Shown here in pieces: positions 1 to 5,960 of a DNA stretch of 6,722 nt (position 1 is its first letter; each line of letters begins with the position of its first letter). The stretch covers positions 1 through 6,722 of the forward strand of contig CAJQMW010000020.1 in assembly GCA_905479535.1 (NCBI GenBank), given 5' to 3'. Both the position numbers and the translations under genes were made by a program. The notes beneath the pieces were generated by a model. The model searched no databases and was not told the origin of the DNA. It saw only the letters and a list, made by a program, of their open reading frames with translations. The stretch is from an uncultured Maribacter sp. (GTDB taxonomy: Bacteria; Bacteroidota; Bacteroidia; Flavobacteriales; Flavobacteriaceae).

Positions 1-157
1 GAACTTGTTTTTTGGTCTGTCCATAAAGAGCGTCGTACTACTTTAAGTACGTTCGTCAACCCTATAAAGGTTCTAAGAAGGTGTTAATTCTGTAATTGAT
101 AGGATTGATGAAAATCATATTTCATAATATTTTTTATGAAAGATGAATAAGCTGCTG
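1..157. other. Left-edge region without a supportable gene
   Basis: No convincing gene is visible here. Plus frame 1 is open from base 1 to a TAA at 85-87 (28 codons), and a minus-strand frame is open from a TTG near 54-56 to the left edge. Neither peptide is recognisable, so a gene tail or start at the edge cannot be ruled out. A 6-bp inverted repeat (CGTACT at 34-39, AGTACG at 46-51) has no T-tract after it and is a poor terminator. Positions 88-157 are AT-rich and lead into the promoter of the thiamin-regulated unit. Confidence 0.4.
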
Positions 158-165
158 TACATTTG
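158..165 (+). promoter_or_regulatory. Bacteroidota -7 promoter box of the TPP-riboswitch transcript
   Basis: TACATTTG matches the Bacteroidota sigma-A -7 consensus TAnnTTTG at every fixed position. It lies just upstream of the first conserved riboswitch strand, so transcription would start around 170-173, giving a leader of about 210 nt that begins with the aptamer. I see no clear -33 TTG at the expected spacing. The position relative to the riboswitch is the main support. Confidence 0.65.
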
Positions 166-170
166 TAATA

Positions 171-283
171 TCTCAAAGGGGTGCTTAATCCCGGAACCAG
201 AATCAGGCCAGTCCTGAATTGAGTTCAGGATGAAGCTGAGATTATACCCAATGAACCTGGGCGGGTAATGCCGCTAAGGGACG
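171..283 (+). promoter_or_regulatory. TPP riboswitch (THI element)
   Basis: This is a thiamin-pyrophosphate-sensing aptamer in the 5' leader of the receptor gene. The conserved strands appear in order: GGGGTGC (178-184), then CTGAGATTATACCC (236-249), then GAACCTGGGCGGGTAATGCC and CTAAGGGA to 281. P2 pairs GGGT with ACCC. P3 starts with GCTT/AAGC and carries an extra helix, TCCTGAA (212-218) with TTCAGGA (224-230). P4 pairs CCT (256-258) with AGG (277-279). The following helix is GCGG (261-264) with CCGC (271-274), replacing the common CTGG/CCAG with paired changes, as expected for a folded RNA. P1 is not obvious by eye. THI elements of this phylum often control thiamin outer-membrane receptors, which matches the next gene. 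Confidence 0.96.
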
Positions 284-361
284 CGCAAGTCGCTTATTTG
301 GAATTTTTCAATGTCCTTAGTTGGGCAAAATCAATTTTAACTTAGAATAATAGCCCCTTTT

Positions 362-383
362 ATTCGTAAAGTTTTTTACGGAT
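362..383 (+). promoter_or_regulatory. Hairpin over the receptor start codon, candidate riboswitch expression platform
   Basis: Bases 362-370 can pair with 375-383 around a 4-nt GTTT loop. The core is a perfect 6-bp stem (CGTAAA 365-370 with TTTACG 375-380), extended by one G-U and two A-U pairs that take in the A and U of the start codon at 382-384. No stable GC-rich stem with a U-tract follows the aptamer, so control at translation initiation seems more likely than termination. The regulatory role is inferred; the inverted repeat itself is seen. Confidence 0.5.
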
Positions 384-2556
384 GAAGACTTTTATTTTTA
401 CTACAATAGCCTTTATCGGGCTAACACTGGCCACATGGGCCCAACAACAACCAACGGACTCTTTAGAAGGCAGCAAGGTGGTATTGGATGAGGTATTCGT
501 ATCGGCCGTAAGGGTTACAAAAGAAGCCCCTGTAACATTTTCCAATCTTACCAAAGAAGATATCAAGCCACGTAATCTAGGGCAGGATATTCCAATTCTC
601 ATGAATTTTTTGCCATCCGTGGTCACTACCTCAGATGCCGGAGCTGGAGTTGGTTATACTGGAATTAGAGTTAGAGGTAGCGATGCTACCCGGGTTAATG
701 TTACCATAAATGGTATTCCTTATAACGATGCGGAATCTCAAGGAACTTTTTGGGTAAACATGCCGGATTTCGCCTCTTCTACAGAAAGCTTACAATTACA
801 ACGTGGAGTGGGAACATCAACCAACGGAGCTGGAGCTTTTGGGGCGAGTTTAAATCTATTGACCGATGGGTTTTCCGAAAATGCCTATGGTCAGATATCA
901 TCTTCCGTTGGTAGTTTTAAAACGCTAAGGAACAACATTAAGTTTAGTACAGGGCTGTTGAACGACCATGTTGAAATCTCGGGTCGCCTATCAAGAATAA
1001 CATCAGATGGCTATGTGGACAGGGCCACCTCAGATTTGGACTCCTATTTCTTACAGGGTGTTTATAAGGATGATAATACCTTGATCAAAGCCTTGCTTTT
1101 TGGAGGTCATGAAATAACTTATCAATCTTGGTACGGTGTTGATGCGGCAACTTTGGAAACCGATAGAACCTTTAATCCATCGGGGATATATACCGATGAA
1201 AATGGGAATATCCAATTTTATGAAAATGAGGTTGACAACTATAAGCAAGATCATGCACAACTCCTTTGGAACGAACAAGTCTCTGAATATTGGAGTACAA
1301 ACTTAGCTTTACACTACACAAGGGGAAGAGGTTATTTTGAGCAGTTTCGGGAAGATGATGACTTCGTCACCTATGGGTTTGAACCGCTCATTGTTGATGG
1401 AGAAGAAGTGAATACAACAGATCTGATTAGAAGACGCTGGTTGGATAATGATTTTTATGGAACCGTGTTTTCCGCAAATTATCGGAAAGACAAGCTGAGT
1501 CTAATTTTAGGTGGAGGATGGAACAAATACGAAGGTGACCATTTCGGGGAGGTTATTTGGGCCAGATTTGCCAGTAATAGCGATATCGGGGACCGCTATT
1601 ACGATGACACTTCTACCAAAACGGATTTTAACCTGTATATCAAAGCTAATTATCAGCTGAACGAGCATTGGTCCCTTTATGGAGATTTGCAGTATAGGAC
1701 GGTAGGTTACAATGCAAATGGGGAGGAAACGGGTCTTGTGGATGATACGTTCAACTTTTTCAATCCTAAAGCAGGAGTGACCTATGATTTGAACCGAAAC
1801 AATAATTTCTATTTTTCGTATGCCGTAGCGAACAGGGAACCCAATAGAAATGATTACGAAAGTGGGAACCCAAGGCCAGAAAGGCTGAACGATTTTGAAC
1901 TGGGATGGCGTTACATTTCTCCAGATGTACAAGTAAATACGAATGTTTATTATATGAACTACAAAGATCAATTGGTCTTAACGGGCGAGCTGAACGATGT
2001 GGGAGCTCCTTTACGTGCCAATGTGGGCGATAGTTATCGTCTGGGATTGGAAGTCGATGCCAGTATTAGTTTCAATGAGAAATTTAGTCTTAAGCCAAAT
2101 ATTGCCCTAAGTTCCAATAAGAACAAGGATTTTATTTTCCAAAGAGATGGTGTTTTAAGGGAATTGGGAAATACCAATATTGCTTACTCGCCCGAGGTTA
2201 TAATAGGAAATATTCTAACCTATAGCCCTACTGAAGTATTTCAAATTTCTTTATTATCCAAGTATGTAGGTAAACAGTATATGGGCAATATAGATGCTGA
2301 AAGTTCTGTGCTAGATGCTTATTCACAGACTGATTTGAATGTACAATATGAGTTGAAGTGCAATGGATTTTTAAAAAGTATCGTTTTCTCTGGATTAGTA
2401 AATAATCTATTCGATGCAGAGTTTGAATCCAATGGTTACTTTTTCACTTTTGACGATGATTTTTCGAATCCGGGAACCATCACAACTATTGAAGGAGCCG
2501 GATATTATCCACAGGCAGGAATTAATTTTTTATTGGGCGCTACGGTAAATTTCTAG
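382..2556 (+). CDS. TonB-dependent outer-membrane receptor, probable thiamin/thiamin-phosphate importer
   Basis: This 724-residue outer-membrane beta-barrel receptor should import a ligand using TonB-ExbBD energy. Residues 1-20 form a Sec signal peptide with probable cleavage after ATWA. A TonB box-like segment, DEVFVSA, lies at 36-42. The plug domain spans about 45-165 and includes GIRVRGSDATRVNVTINGIP and LQLQRGVGTSTNGAGAFGAS. The remainder is barrel, with many alternating aromatic strands, ending in the sorting signal VNF. It lacks the N-terminal carboxypeptidase-regulatory-like domain of SusC-type receptors, so it is the shorter siderophore/vitamin type. The TPP riboswitch directly upstream is the evidence for thiamin or a phosphate ester as substrate; related riboswitch-linked receptors are known in Bacteroidota. 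The protein sequence alone would not fix the substrate. The ATG at 382 gives the signal peptide directly and is well supported. Confidence 0.93.
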   Translation: MKTFIFTTIAFIGLTLATWAQQQPTDSLEGSKVVLDEVFVSAVRVTKEAPVTFSNLTKEDIKPRNLGQDIPILMNFLPSVVTTSDAGAGVGYTGIRVRGSDATRVNVTINGIPYNDAESQGTFWVNMPDFASSTESLQLQRGVGTSTNGAGAFGASLNLLTDGFSENAYGQISSSVGSFKTLRNNIKFSTGLLNDHVEISGRLSRITSDGYVDRATSDLDSYFLQGVYKDDNTLIKALLFGGHEITYQSWYGVDAATLETDRTFNPSGIYTDENGNIQFYENEVDNYKQDHAQLLWNEQVSEYWSTNLALHYTRGRGYFEQFREDDDFVTYGFEPLIVDGEEVNTTDLIRRRWLDNDFYGTVFSANYRKDKLSLILGGGWNKYEGDHFGEVIWARFASNSDIGDRYYDDTSTKTDFNLYIKANYQLNEHWSLYGDLQYRTVGYNANGEETGLVDDTFNFFNPKAGVTYDLNRNNNFYFSYAVANREPNRNDYESGNPRPERLNDFELGWRYISPDVQVNTNVYYMNYKDQLVLTGELNDVGAPLRANVGDSYRLGLEVDASISFNEKFSLKPNIALSSNKNKDFIFQRDGVLRELGNTNIAYSPEVIIGNILTYSPTEVFQISLLSKYVGKQYMGNIDAESSVLDAYSQTDLNVQYELKCNGFLKSIVFSGLVNNLFDAEFESNGYFFTFDDDFSNPGTITTIEGAGYYPQAGINFLLGATVNF

Positions 2557-2617
2557 ATAAAGCATATGCGGCTAAAAGAGGAAATTTTAACTATTTTCAA
2601 GGTAAATAGAAAAAATA

Positions 2618-2848
2618 ATGATGGGTATTTGGCAAACTTTTCTAATTCTCTTTATAACATCGTCTTTTTTACTTCCCTTAATTGCGTTGATTAATATTGA
2701 AAAAAGTGAGTTTAAGGGAAGTAATGATAAATTGATATGGGTTTTGGTGGTATTATTTTTACCAATACTTGAATCCTTAATTTACTTTACTATGGGAAGC
2801 AGGCAAAAGGTAGACAAGTCGGAGAGTATGGATTATTATTCAAAATAG
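2618..2848 (+). CDS. Small two-helix membrane protein, PLDc_N-like
   Basis: This 76-residue protein has two predicted transmembrane helices, at about 6-25 and 38-58, with a short charged loop between them (IEKSEFKGSNDK) and a polar C-terminal tail. The second helix, LIWVLVVLFLPILESLIYF followed by GSRQK, resembles the PLDc_N domain (phospholipase D nuclease N-terminal), whose pattern is W, then LP, then YxxxG plus basic residues. Such stand-alone proteins are common in Bacteroidota and have no established function. It starts 61 nt after the receptor stop and could be co-transcribed under riboswitch control, but a link to thiamin is not shown. Two tandem ATGs (2618 and 2621) are possible starts, preceded by A-rich sequence. 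Confidence 0.75.
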   Translation: MMGIWQTFLILFITSSFLLPLIALINIEKSEFKGSNDKLIWVLVVLFLPILESLIYFTMGSRQKVDKSESMDYYSK

Positions 2849-2862
2849 ATACAAATTGTATC
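2848..2862. terminator. Candidate weak terminator between convergent genes
   Basis: GATACAAATTGTATC is a 15-nt palindrome with 7-nt arms, starting on the last base of the preceding stop codon, in the 30-nt gap between convergent genes. On the minus strand the hairpin is followed by TATTTTG, a modest U-tract; on the plus strand by AAAATAATT. The stem is AT-rich and weak, so termination is only a suggestion from position and symmetry. Confidence 0.35.
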
Positions 2863-2878
2863 AAAATAATTCTCAGTG

Positions 2879-3316
2879 CTAGTTGGAGACACTAACGATA
2901 TTTCCTCCAAAAGTGGCTCGATATTCCAACATGTCGTAATAACGGTTGCCGTCATCCGGCCGGTTCAATTGTTGCCCTGTAAACAGACTGTACTGGTAGC
3001 CCTCACAGGAACATGTGGCCACTTGACCGTCCAATACCATTGTAGAACAGTTATTGGGTGCGTGATTGGGACAACTGGCCTCAAAAGCACGGAACTGGTT
3101 AAAACCTGTGTTGATAATAAACACACCCCTTGTGCCAATACTTTCGCTCGTCACTAAAACCACACTTCCGGTATTCGTTAAAGGGCTGTACAGTGGAAGA
3201 TTTAAGTTGGCGTCAAAACGAAAACCTATTTCCTGTAGAAAGGGATTTCTATTGGTCCTATTACTACTACAGGAAAAAAGTAAAAGCATTAAAAAAATAC
3301 CTAGAGTACGACTCAT
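2879..3316 (-). CDS. Rieske-like lipoprotein with degenerate cluster ligands
   Basis: This 145-residue protein has a short signal peptide and a lipobox LFSC (residues 13-16), so Cys16 is the likely lipidated residue and the protein should be membrane-anchored. A Rieske-like fold is suggested by two Cys-rich loops in the usual order: C82-P-N-H85 with C90, then C102-S-C104-E-G-Y followed by YSLFTG. A canonical Rieske centre uses C-x-H and C-x-x-H. Here the first His is shifted by one and the second His position is Glu105, so ordinary [2Fe-2S] binding is doubtful. Similar degenerate proteins occur in flavobacteria as far as I recall, and none has a role I know. The gene stands alone, divergent from greA and convergent with the small membrane protein. 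ATG at 3314-3316 gives the signal peptide directly. Confidence 0.82.
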   Translation of the reverse strand: MSRTLGIFLMLLLFSCSSNRTNRNPFLQEIGFRFDANLNLPLYSPLTNTGSVVLVTSESIGTRGVFIINTGFNQFRAFEASCPNHAPNNCSTMVLDGQVATCSCEGYQYSLFTGQQLNRPDDGNRYYDMLEYRATFGGNIVSVSN

Positions 3317-3344
3317 TTTGCAGGGCTGTTTTAAAAAACTTAAA

Positions 3345-3352
3345 CAAAAATG
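3345..3352 (-). promoter_or_regulatory. Possible -7 box for the Rieske-like lipoprotein gene
   Basis: Read on the minus strand, these bases are CATTTTTG, which matches TAnnTTTG except for the first base. The spacing would give a 5' leader of about 20 nt before the ATG. It lies 13 bp from the opposite-facing greA -7 box, so the two promoters would be back to back. The mismatch keeps this tentative. Confidence 0.3.
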
Positions 3353-3365
3353 GGTAAAAATTATG

Positions 3366-3373
3366 TATATTTG
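3366..3373 (+). promoter_or_regulatory. Bacteroidota -7 promoter box of greA
   Basis: TATATTTG matches TAnnTTTG at all fixed positions. Transcription would start near 3379-3381, giving a leader of about 70 nt before the greA ATG. No clear -33 TTG is visible at the usual spacing. Confidence 0.6.
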
Positions 3374-3377
3374 CGTT

Positions 3378-3425
3378 AAATCCTCTCTAAAAAAACCTTC
3401 TATACAAGGCAGCTGCAGAGGATTT
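3378..3425 (+). promoter_or_regulatory. Inverted repeat in the greA leader
   Basis: AAATCCTCT (3378-3386) and AGAGGATTT (3417-3425) are perfect 9-nt inverted repeats enclosing 30 nt. Inside them lie a smaller CCTT/AAGG hairpin (3396-3399 with 3406-3409) and the palindrome GCAGCTGC (3409-3416). If transcription starts near 3380, the left arm is at the very 5' end of the mRNA, so the structure could be a protective or regulatory leader stem. It is not followed by a U-tract and ends 24 nt before the start codon. An operator for a dimeric protein is an alternative. Confidence 0.4.
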
Positions 3426-3449
3426 CTCTATTTATAAAACGATGAAGTT

Positions 3450-3926
3450 ATGGGTAACGTATCATACTATACCGCGGAGGGGCTAAAAAGGTTAAAAGAT
3501 GAATTAAACCATCTTAGGGATGTTGAACGTCCAAAGGCCTCACAGGCAATTGCCGAAGCTAGGGATAAGGGAGATTTATCTGAAAATGCGGAATACGATG
3601 CTGCGAAAGAAGCTCAAGGACTTTTGGAAATGAAGATATCTAAAATGGAGGCTACCTTGGCTAACGCACGCTTAATAGACGAGTCGCAATTGGATACTTC
3701 CAAAGTTTTGGTACTCTCCACGGTAAAGCTTAAGAACCAGAACAACGGCATGGAAATGAAATACAAATTGGTCGCCGAGAGCGAAGCCGATTTGAAATCC
3801 GGTAAGATTTCGGTAAGCTCGCCTATTGGAAAAGGGCTGCTTGGGAAAAAAGTTGGGGATACCGCAGAAATAATGGTGCCCAACGGAACGCTTAAATTTG
3901 AAATCTTGGAAATCACCAGAGAATAA
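3450..3926 (+). CDS. greA: Transcription elongation factor GreA
   Basis: This 158-residue protein matches the usual GreA length. GreA enters the secondary channel of RNA polymerase and stimulates cleavage of the 3' end of backtracked transcripts. The N-terminal coiled coil spans about 8-75, with the signature ARDKGDLSENAEY at its tip; D42 and E45 correspond to the acidic residues that coordinate the catalytic metal. The C-terminal FKBP-like domain runs from about 83 to 158 and includes SPIGKGLLGKKVGDTAEI. The ATG at 3450 gives the family's usual N-terminus (VSYYTAEGLKRL). The gene is the first of a pair with the HIT hydrolase, 19 nt downstream. An out-of-frame ATG at 3442 opens a 14-codon overlapping frame. 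Confidence 0.98.
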   Translation: MGNVSYYTAEGLKRLKDELNHLRDVERPKASQAIAEARDKGDLSENAEYDAAKEAQGLLEMKISKMEATLANARLIDESQLDTSKVLVLSTVKLKNQNNGMEMKYKLVAESEADLKSGKISVSSPIGKGLLGKKVGDTAEIMVPNGTLKFEILEITRE

Positions 3927-3945
3927 CATTATATAAAAACTACAC

Positions 3946-4338
3946 ATGCCGACCCTATTTACGAAAATCATCAATGGAGAAATCCCCAGTTATAAGGTAG
4001 CTGAGGACGATTCCTTTCTGGCCTTTTTGGATATAAATCCAAATGCAAAAGGGCACACCTTGTGCATCCCTAAAGTGGAGGTAGACAAATTGTTGGATTT
4101 GGATGAGGATACCTATTTAGGCCTCATGGCATTTTCAAGAAAAGTAGGAAAAGCTATAGAAAGGGCGATAGACTGTAAGCGCATAGGCATGACCGTTATA
4201 GGACTGGAAGTGCCACACGTACATGTTCATCTCATACCCCTAAACGATATGAAAGATGCCACTTTTCAGCGTAAAGTCAATATTGCTAAGGAGGAATTTG
4301 AGGCTATCGCCAATCAAATTAGGTCTAAAATTGAATAA
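3946..4338 (+). CDS. HIT-family nucleotide hydrolase (Hint-like)
   Basis: This 130-residue protein has the HIT fold throughout. The N-terminal part reads LFTKIINGEIPSYKVAED and FLDINPNAKGHTLCIPK, typical of the Hint branch. The histidine triad is H91-V-H93-V-H95-L-I-P; the middle His of such triads is the usual catalytic nucleophile in hydrolysis or transfer on purine nucleoside phosphoramidates or dinucleotides. The exact substrate cannot be read from sequence. It is a cytoplasmic protein of normal length. It follows greA by 19 nt on the same strand, an arrangement common in flavobacteria as far as I recall, and is presumably transcribed from the greA promoter. Its last 14 nt overlap the convergent zinc-ribbon gene, leaving no room for a terminator between them. 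Confidence 0.93.
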   Translation: MPTLFTKIINGEIPSYKVAEDDSFLAFLDINPNAKGHTLCIPKVEVDKLLDLDEDTYLGLMAFSRKVGKAIERAIDCKRIGMTVIGLEVPHVHVHLIPLNDMKDATFQRKVNIAKEEFEAIANQIRSKIE

Positions 4339-4681
4339 GTTCGTTTATATAGACGTACACCGCACCTCCTACCAAGGCAATTAGCAACAACATGAGAACA
4401 AGGAAAAGTGCAGTAGGCTTCGATGATTTTTTTTCCGGAACTACGGTTTTTTGATAGTAGTCGAACATCCGTTCGATATCTTCCGTCCAGCTGACGGGGT
4501 AAATGGTAGACTTACATTTTTCACAAACCATCTTATTGGAAACCTCATTGGTCGTCTTATGAAAAAGACTTCCATAGGTATGTTTTTGATAAAAGGACAG
4601 CTTTAAGTCTTGGTTAAAACATTCCGGACAGTTATTTTTCAGCTTCGCTTCTTTAATGACGATTAGTTTTTCCTTTGCCAT
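4325..4681 (-). CDS. Zinc-ribbon protein with a C-terminal membrane anchor
   Basis: This 118-residue protein has two Cys pairs, C18-P-E-C21 and C53-E-K-C56, spaced as in a zinc ribbon that would bind one zinc ion. A segment with WTEDIERMFDYYQK follows, then a basic stretch and a single predicted transmembrane helix at about 90-112 with a short tail. With no signal peptide, the ribbon should face the cytoplasm. It is the second gene after the sensor kinase (stop TAG, two bases, then this ATG), so the two are almost certainly co-transcribed and possibly translationally coupled. This hints that it could assist the kinase, but no function is known to me. Its 3' end overlaps the HIT gene tail to tail. 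Confidence 0.85.
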   Translation of the reverse strand: MAKEKLIVIKEAKLKNNCPECFNQDLKLSFYQKHTYGSLFHKTTNEVSNKMVCEKCKSTIYPVSWTEDIERMFDYYQKTVVPEKKSSKPTALFLVLMLLLIALVGGAVYVYINELIQF

Positions 4682-4683
4682 AA

Positions 4684-5832
4684 CTATAAATGTACTTTGA
4701 GGGATATTTGCATTATGGTGCCTTCCTTACCGGAGGAAAGCACTTTTATTTTTCCGTTGTGATATTCTTCAACTATTCTTTTAACTAAAGAGAGCCCTAA
4801 TCCCCAACCTCTCTTTTTTGAGGTTACGCCGGGATTAAAGATAGTGGTAAAATTACTTTTGGGAATACCGTGCCCCGTGTCGGCAATTAAAATGTTCACG
4901 ACTTTACCGTCCGGGACTATTTCAATGGCGATACTTCCTTTACCGCGCATGGCGTCTATACCGTTTTTCACCAGGTTCTCTATGGTCCAGTTATATAAAG
5001 AACTATTTAAAAGTACGGGCATCTCATCAACCTTGGTATTAAAGGAAAAATGAATAAGTTTGGAACTTCTTCGTTTTAGGTAATCATAGGCATTCCTAGT
5101 TTCTAAAACGATATCGCTTTCATTTAATTTGGGAAGGGAGCCAATTTTAGAAAAACGTTCCGTAATGGTTTGTAGCCTATCTATATCCTTTTCTATCTCC
5201 TTGGTAATATCCGGATGTATTTTTTCGGTTTTAAGTAATTCGTTCCATCCCAACAACGAAGATAGGGGAGTTCCTATTTGATGTGCCGTTTCTTTGGCCA
5301 TACCCGCCCAAAGCTTGTTTTGCTCGGAAACCTTGTTCGTTTTGAACAAGAAGTAAAGCACCGCCCCAAAAAGAAAGATAATCAACAACAGCGCAATCGG
5401 ATAATATTTGAGTTTATTCAAAACTTCGGAATTTCCATAGTATAAAGTAGCCAAGTGCTCTCCTTGTTGGTCTATGGTTATCGGGGTATTTTCATTTTGA
5501 AATTGTTTCAGTTTTTCCTGGATATAAAGCGAGTCCGCAGCCTTATCCGCTGGAATATTGTTTACCCGAATGGACTCGTCCTTATTGATCAATATCATGG
5601 GCGTGGAGGTATTGTTCTGAAATACCTTTAAATGTAGGCTGCCCAAATCCACATCCTCGGCAGATTGCAGGAATTCCGATTGGGCGGTTGCCCATATTTC
5701 CATTTTAAGCCGCTCTTCTTCCTTGAATGTTTTAAAAAAGCTATTGGTGTTCAGTAAAATAAGACTCACCAAAACAAAAGAGCCTATTAAAAGGAAAATG
5801 TTCGAGACCTTGTTTTTGGGATTAAAATTCAT
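4684..5832 (-). CDS. Orphan membrane sensor histidine kinase
   Basis: This 382-residue two-component kinase should autophosphorylate on His and pass the phosphate to a response regulator. It has transmembrane helices at about 10-28 and 144-163, flanking a periplasmic sensor region of about 115 residues that matches no domain I recognise. I see no HAMP domain; the catalytic core starts soon after TM2. The H-box is AKETAHQIGTPLSSLLGW with H184. The ATPase domain has the N-box (NLVKNGIDAM, N290), G1 (DTGHGIP, D318) and G2 (GWGLGLSLVKRI, 342-353), all apparently intact. No response regulator lies beside it, so its partner is unknown. The zinc-ribbon gene follows 2 nt downstream. Imperfect minus-strand -7 candidates lie at 5850-5857 (TATCTTTA) and 5862-5869 (TACATTTT). 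ATG at 5830-5832 gives a sensible N-terminus before TM1. Confidence 0.94.
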   Translation of the reverse strand: MNFNPKNKVSNIFLLIGSFVLVSLILLNTNSFFKTFKEEERLKMEIWATAQSEFLQSAEDVDLGSLHLKVFQNNTSTPMILINKDESIRVNNIPADKAADSLYIQEKLKQFQNENTPITIDQQGEHLATLYYGNSEVLNKLKYYPIALLLIIFLFGAVLYFLFKTNKVSEQNKLWAGMAKETAHQIGTPLSSLLGWNELLKTEKIHPDITKEIEKDIDRLQTITERFSKIGSLPKLNESDIVLETRNAYDYLKRRSSKLIHFSFNTKVDEMPVLLNSSLYNWTIENLVKNGIDAMRGKGSIAIEIVPDGKVVNILIADTGHGIPKSNFTTIFNPGVTSKKRGWGLGLSLVKRIVEEYHNGKIKVLSSGKEGTIMQISLKVHL

Positions 5833-5924
5833 CCAATTGATTGTGATACTAAAGATAACCTAAAATGTAAAAATTTGTTGTGCGGTATTCGTCAACGGTA
5901 GTTTTATTACAGCGGCATTTTATG

Positions 5925-5932
5925 TATTTTTG
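5925..5932 (+). promoter_or_regulatory. Bacteroidota -7 promoter box of the DUF3127 gene
   Basis: TATTTTTG matches TAnnTTTG at all fixed positions. It predicts a start site near 5938-5940 and a short leader of about 20 nt to the ATG at 5961. This argues against the in-frame TTG at 5940 being the start codon, because it would lie at or next to +1. Confidence 0.55.
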
Positions 5933-5960
5933 ATTTTTATTGATAAACGAGTATTTTAAG

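Noticed and set aside
34..51. CGTACT/AGTACG inverted repeat as a terminator of an upstream gene
   Set aside because: The stem is only 6 bp and no T-run follows it on either strand.
1..87. Open plus-strand frame of 28 codons ending in TAA at 85-87
   Set aside because: The peptide is not recognisable, a run this short is expected by chance, and the start lies outside the window; not called as a gene tail.
1507..1971. 154-codon minus-strand open frame inside the receptor gene
   Set aside because: Antisense to a clear TonB receptor barrel; the translated sequence is low-complexity hydrophobic and matches nothing.
2876..3437. Overlapping plus-strand open frames opposite the Rieske-like gene and into the greA leader
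   Set aside because: They are antisense to a protein with a good lipobox and Cys motifs, and they run through the greA promoter and leader; no domain is recognisable.
3614..3974. Two 100-codon minus-strand open frames opposite greA
   Set aside because: Antisense shadows of an unambiguous greA gene.
5940..5960. TTG at 5940 as the start of the DUF3127 protein
   Set aside because: It coincides with the predicted transcription start, and the family's conserved N-terminus begins at the ATG at 5961.
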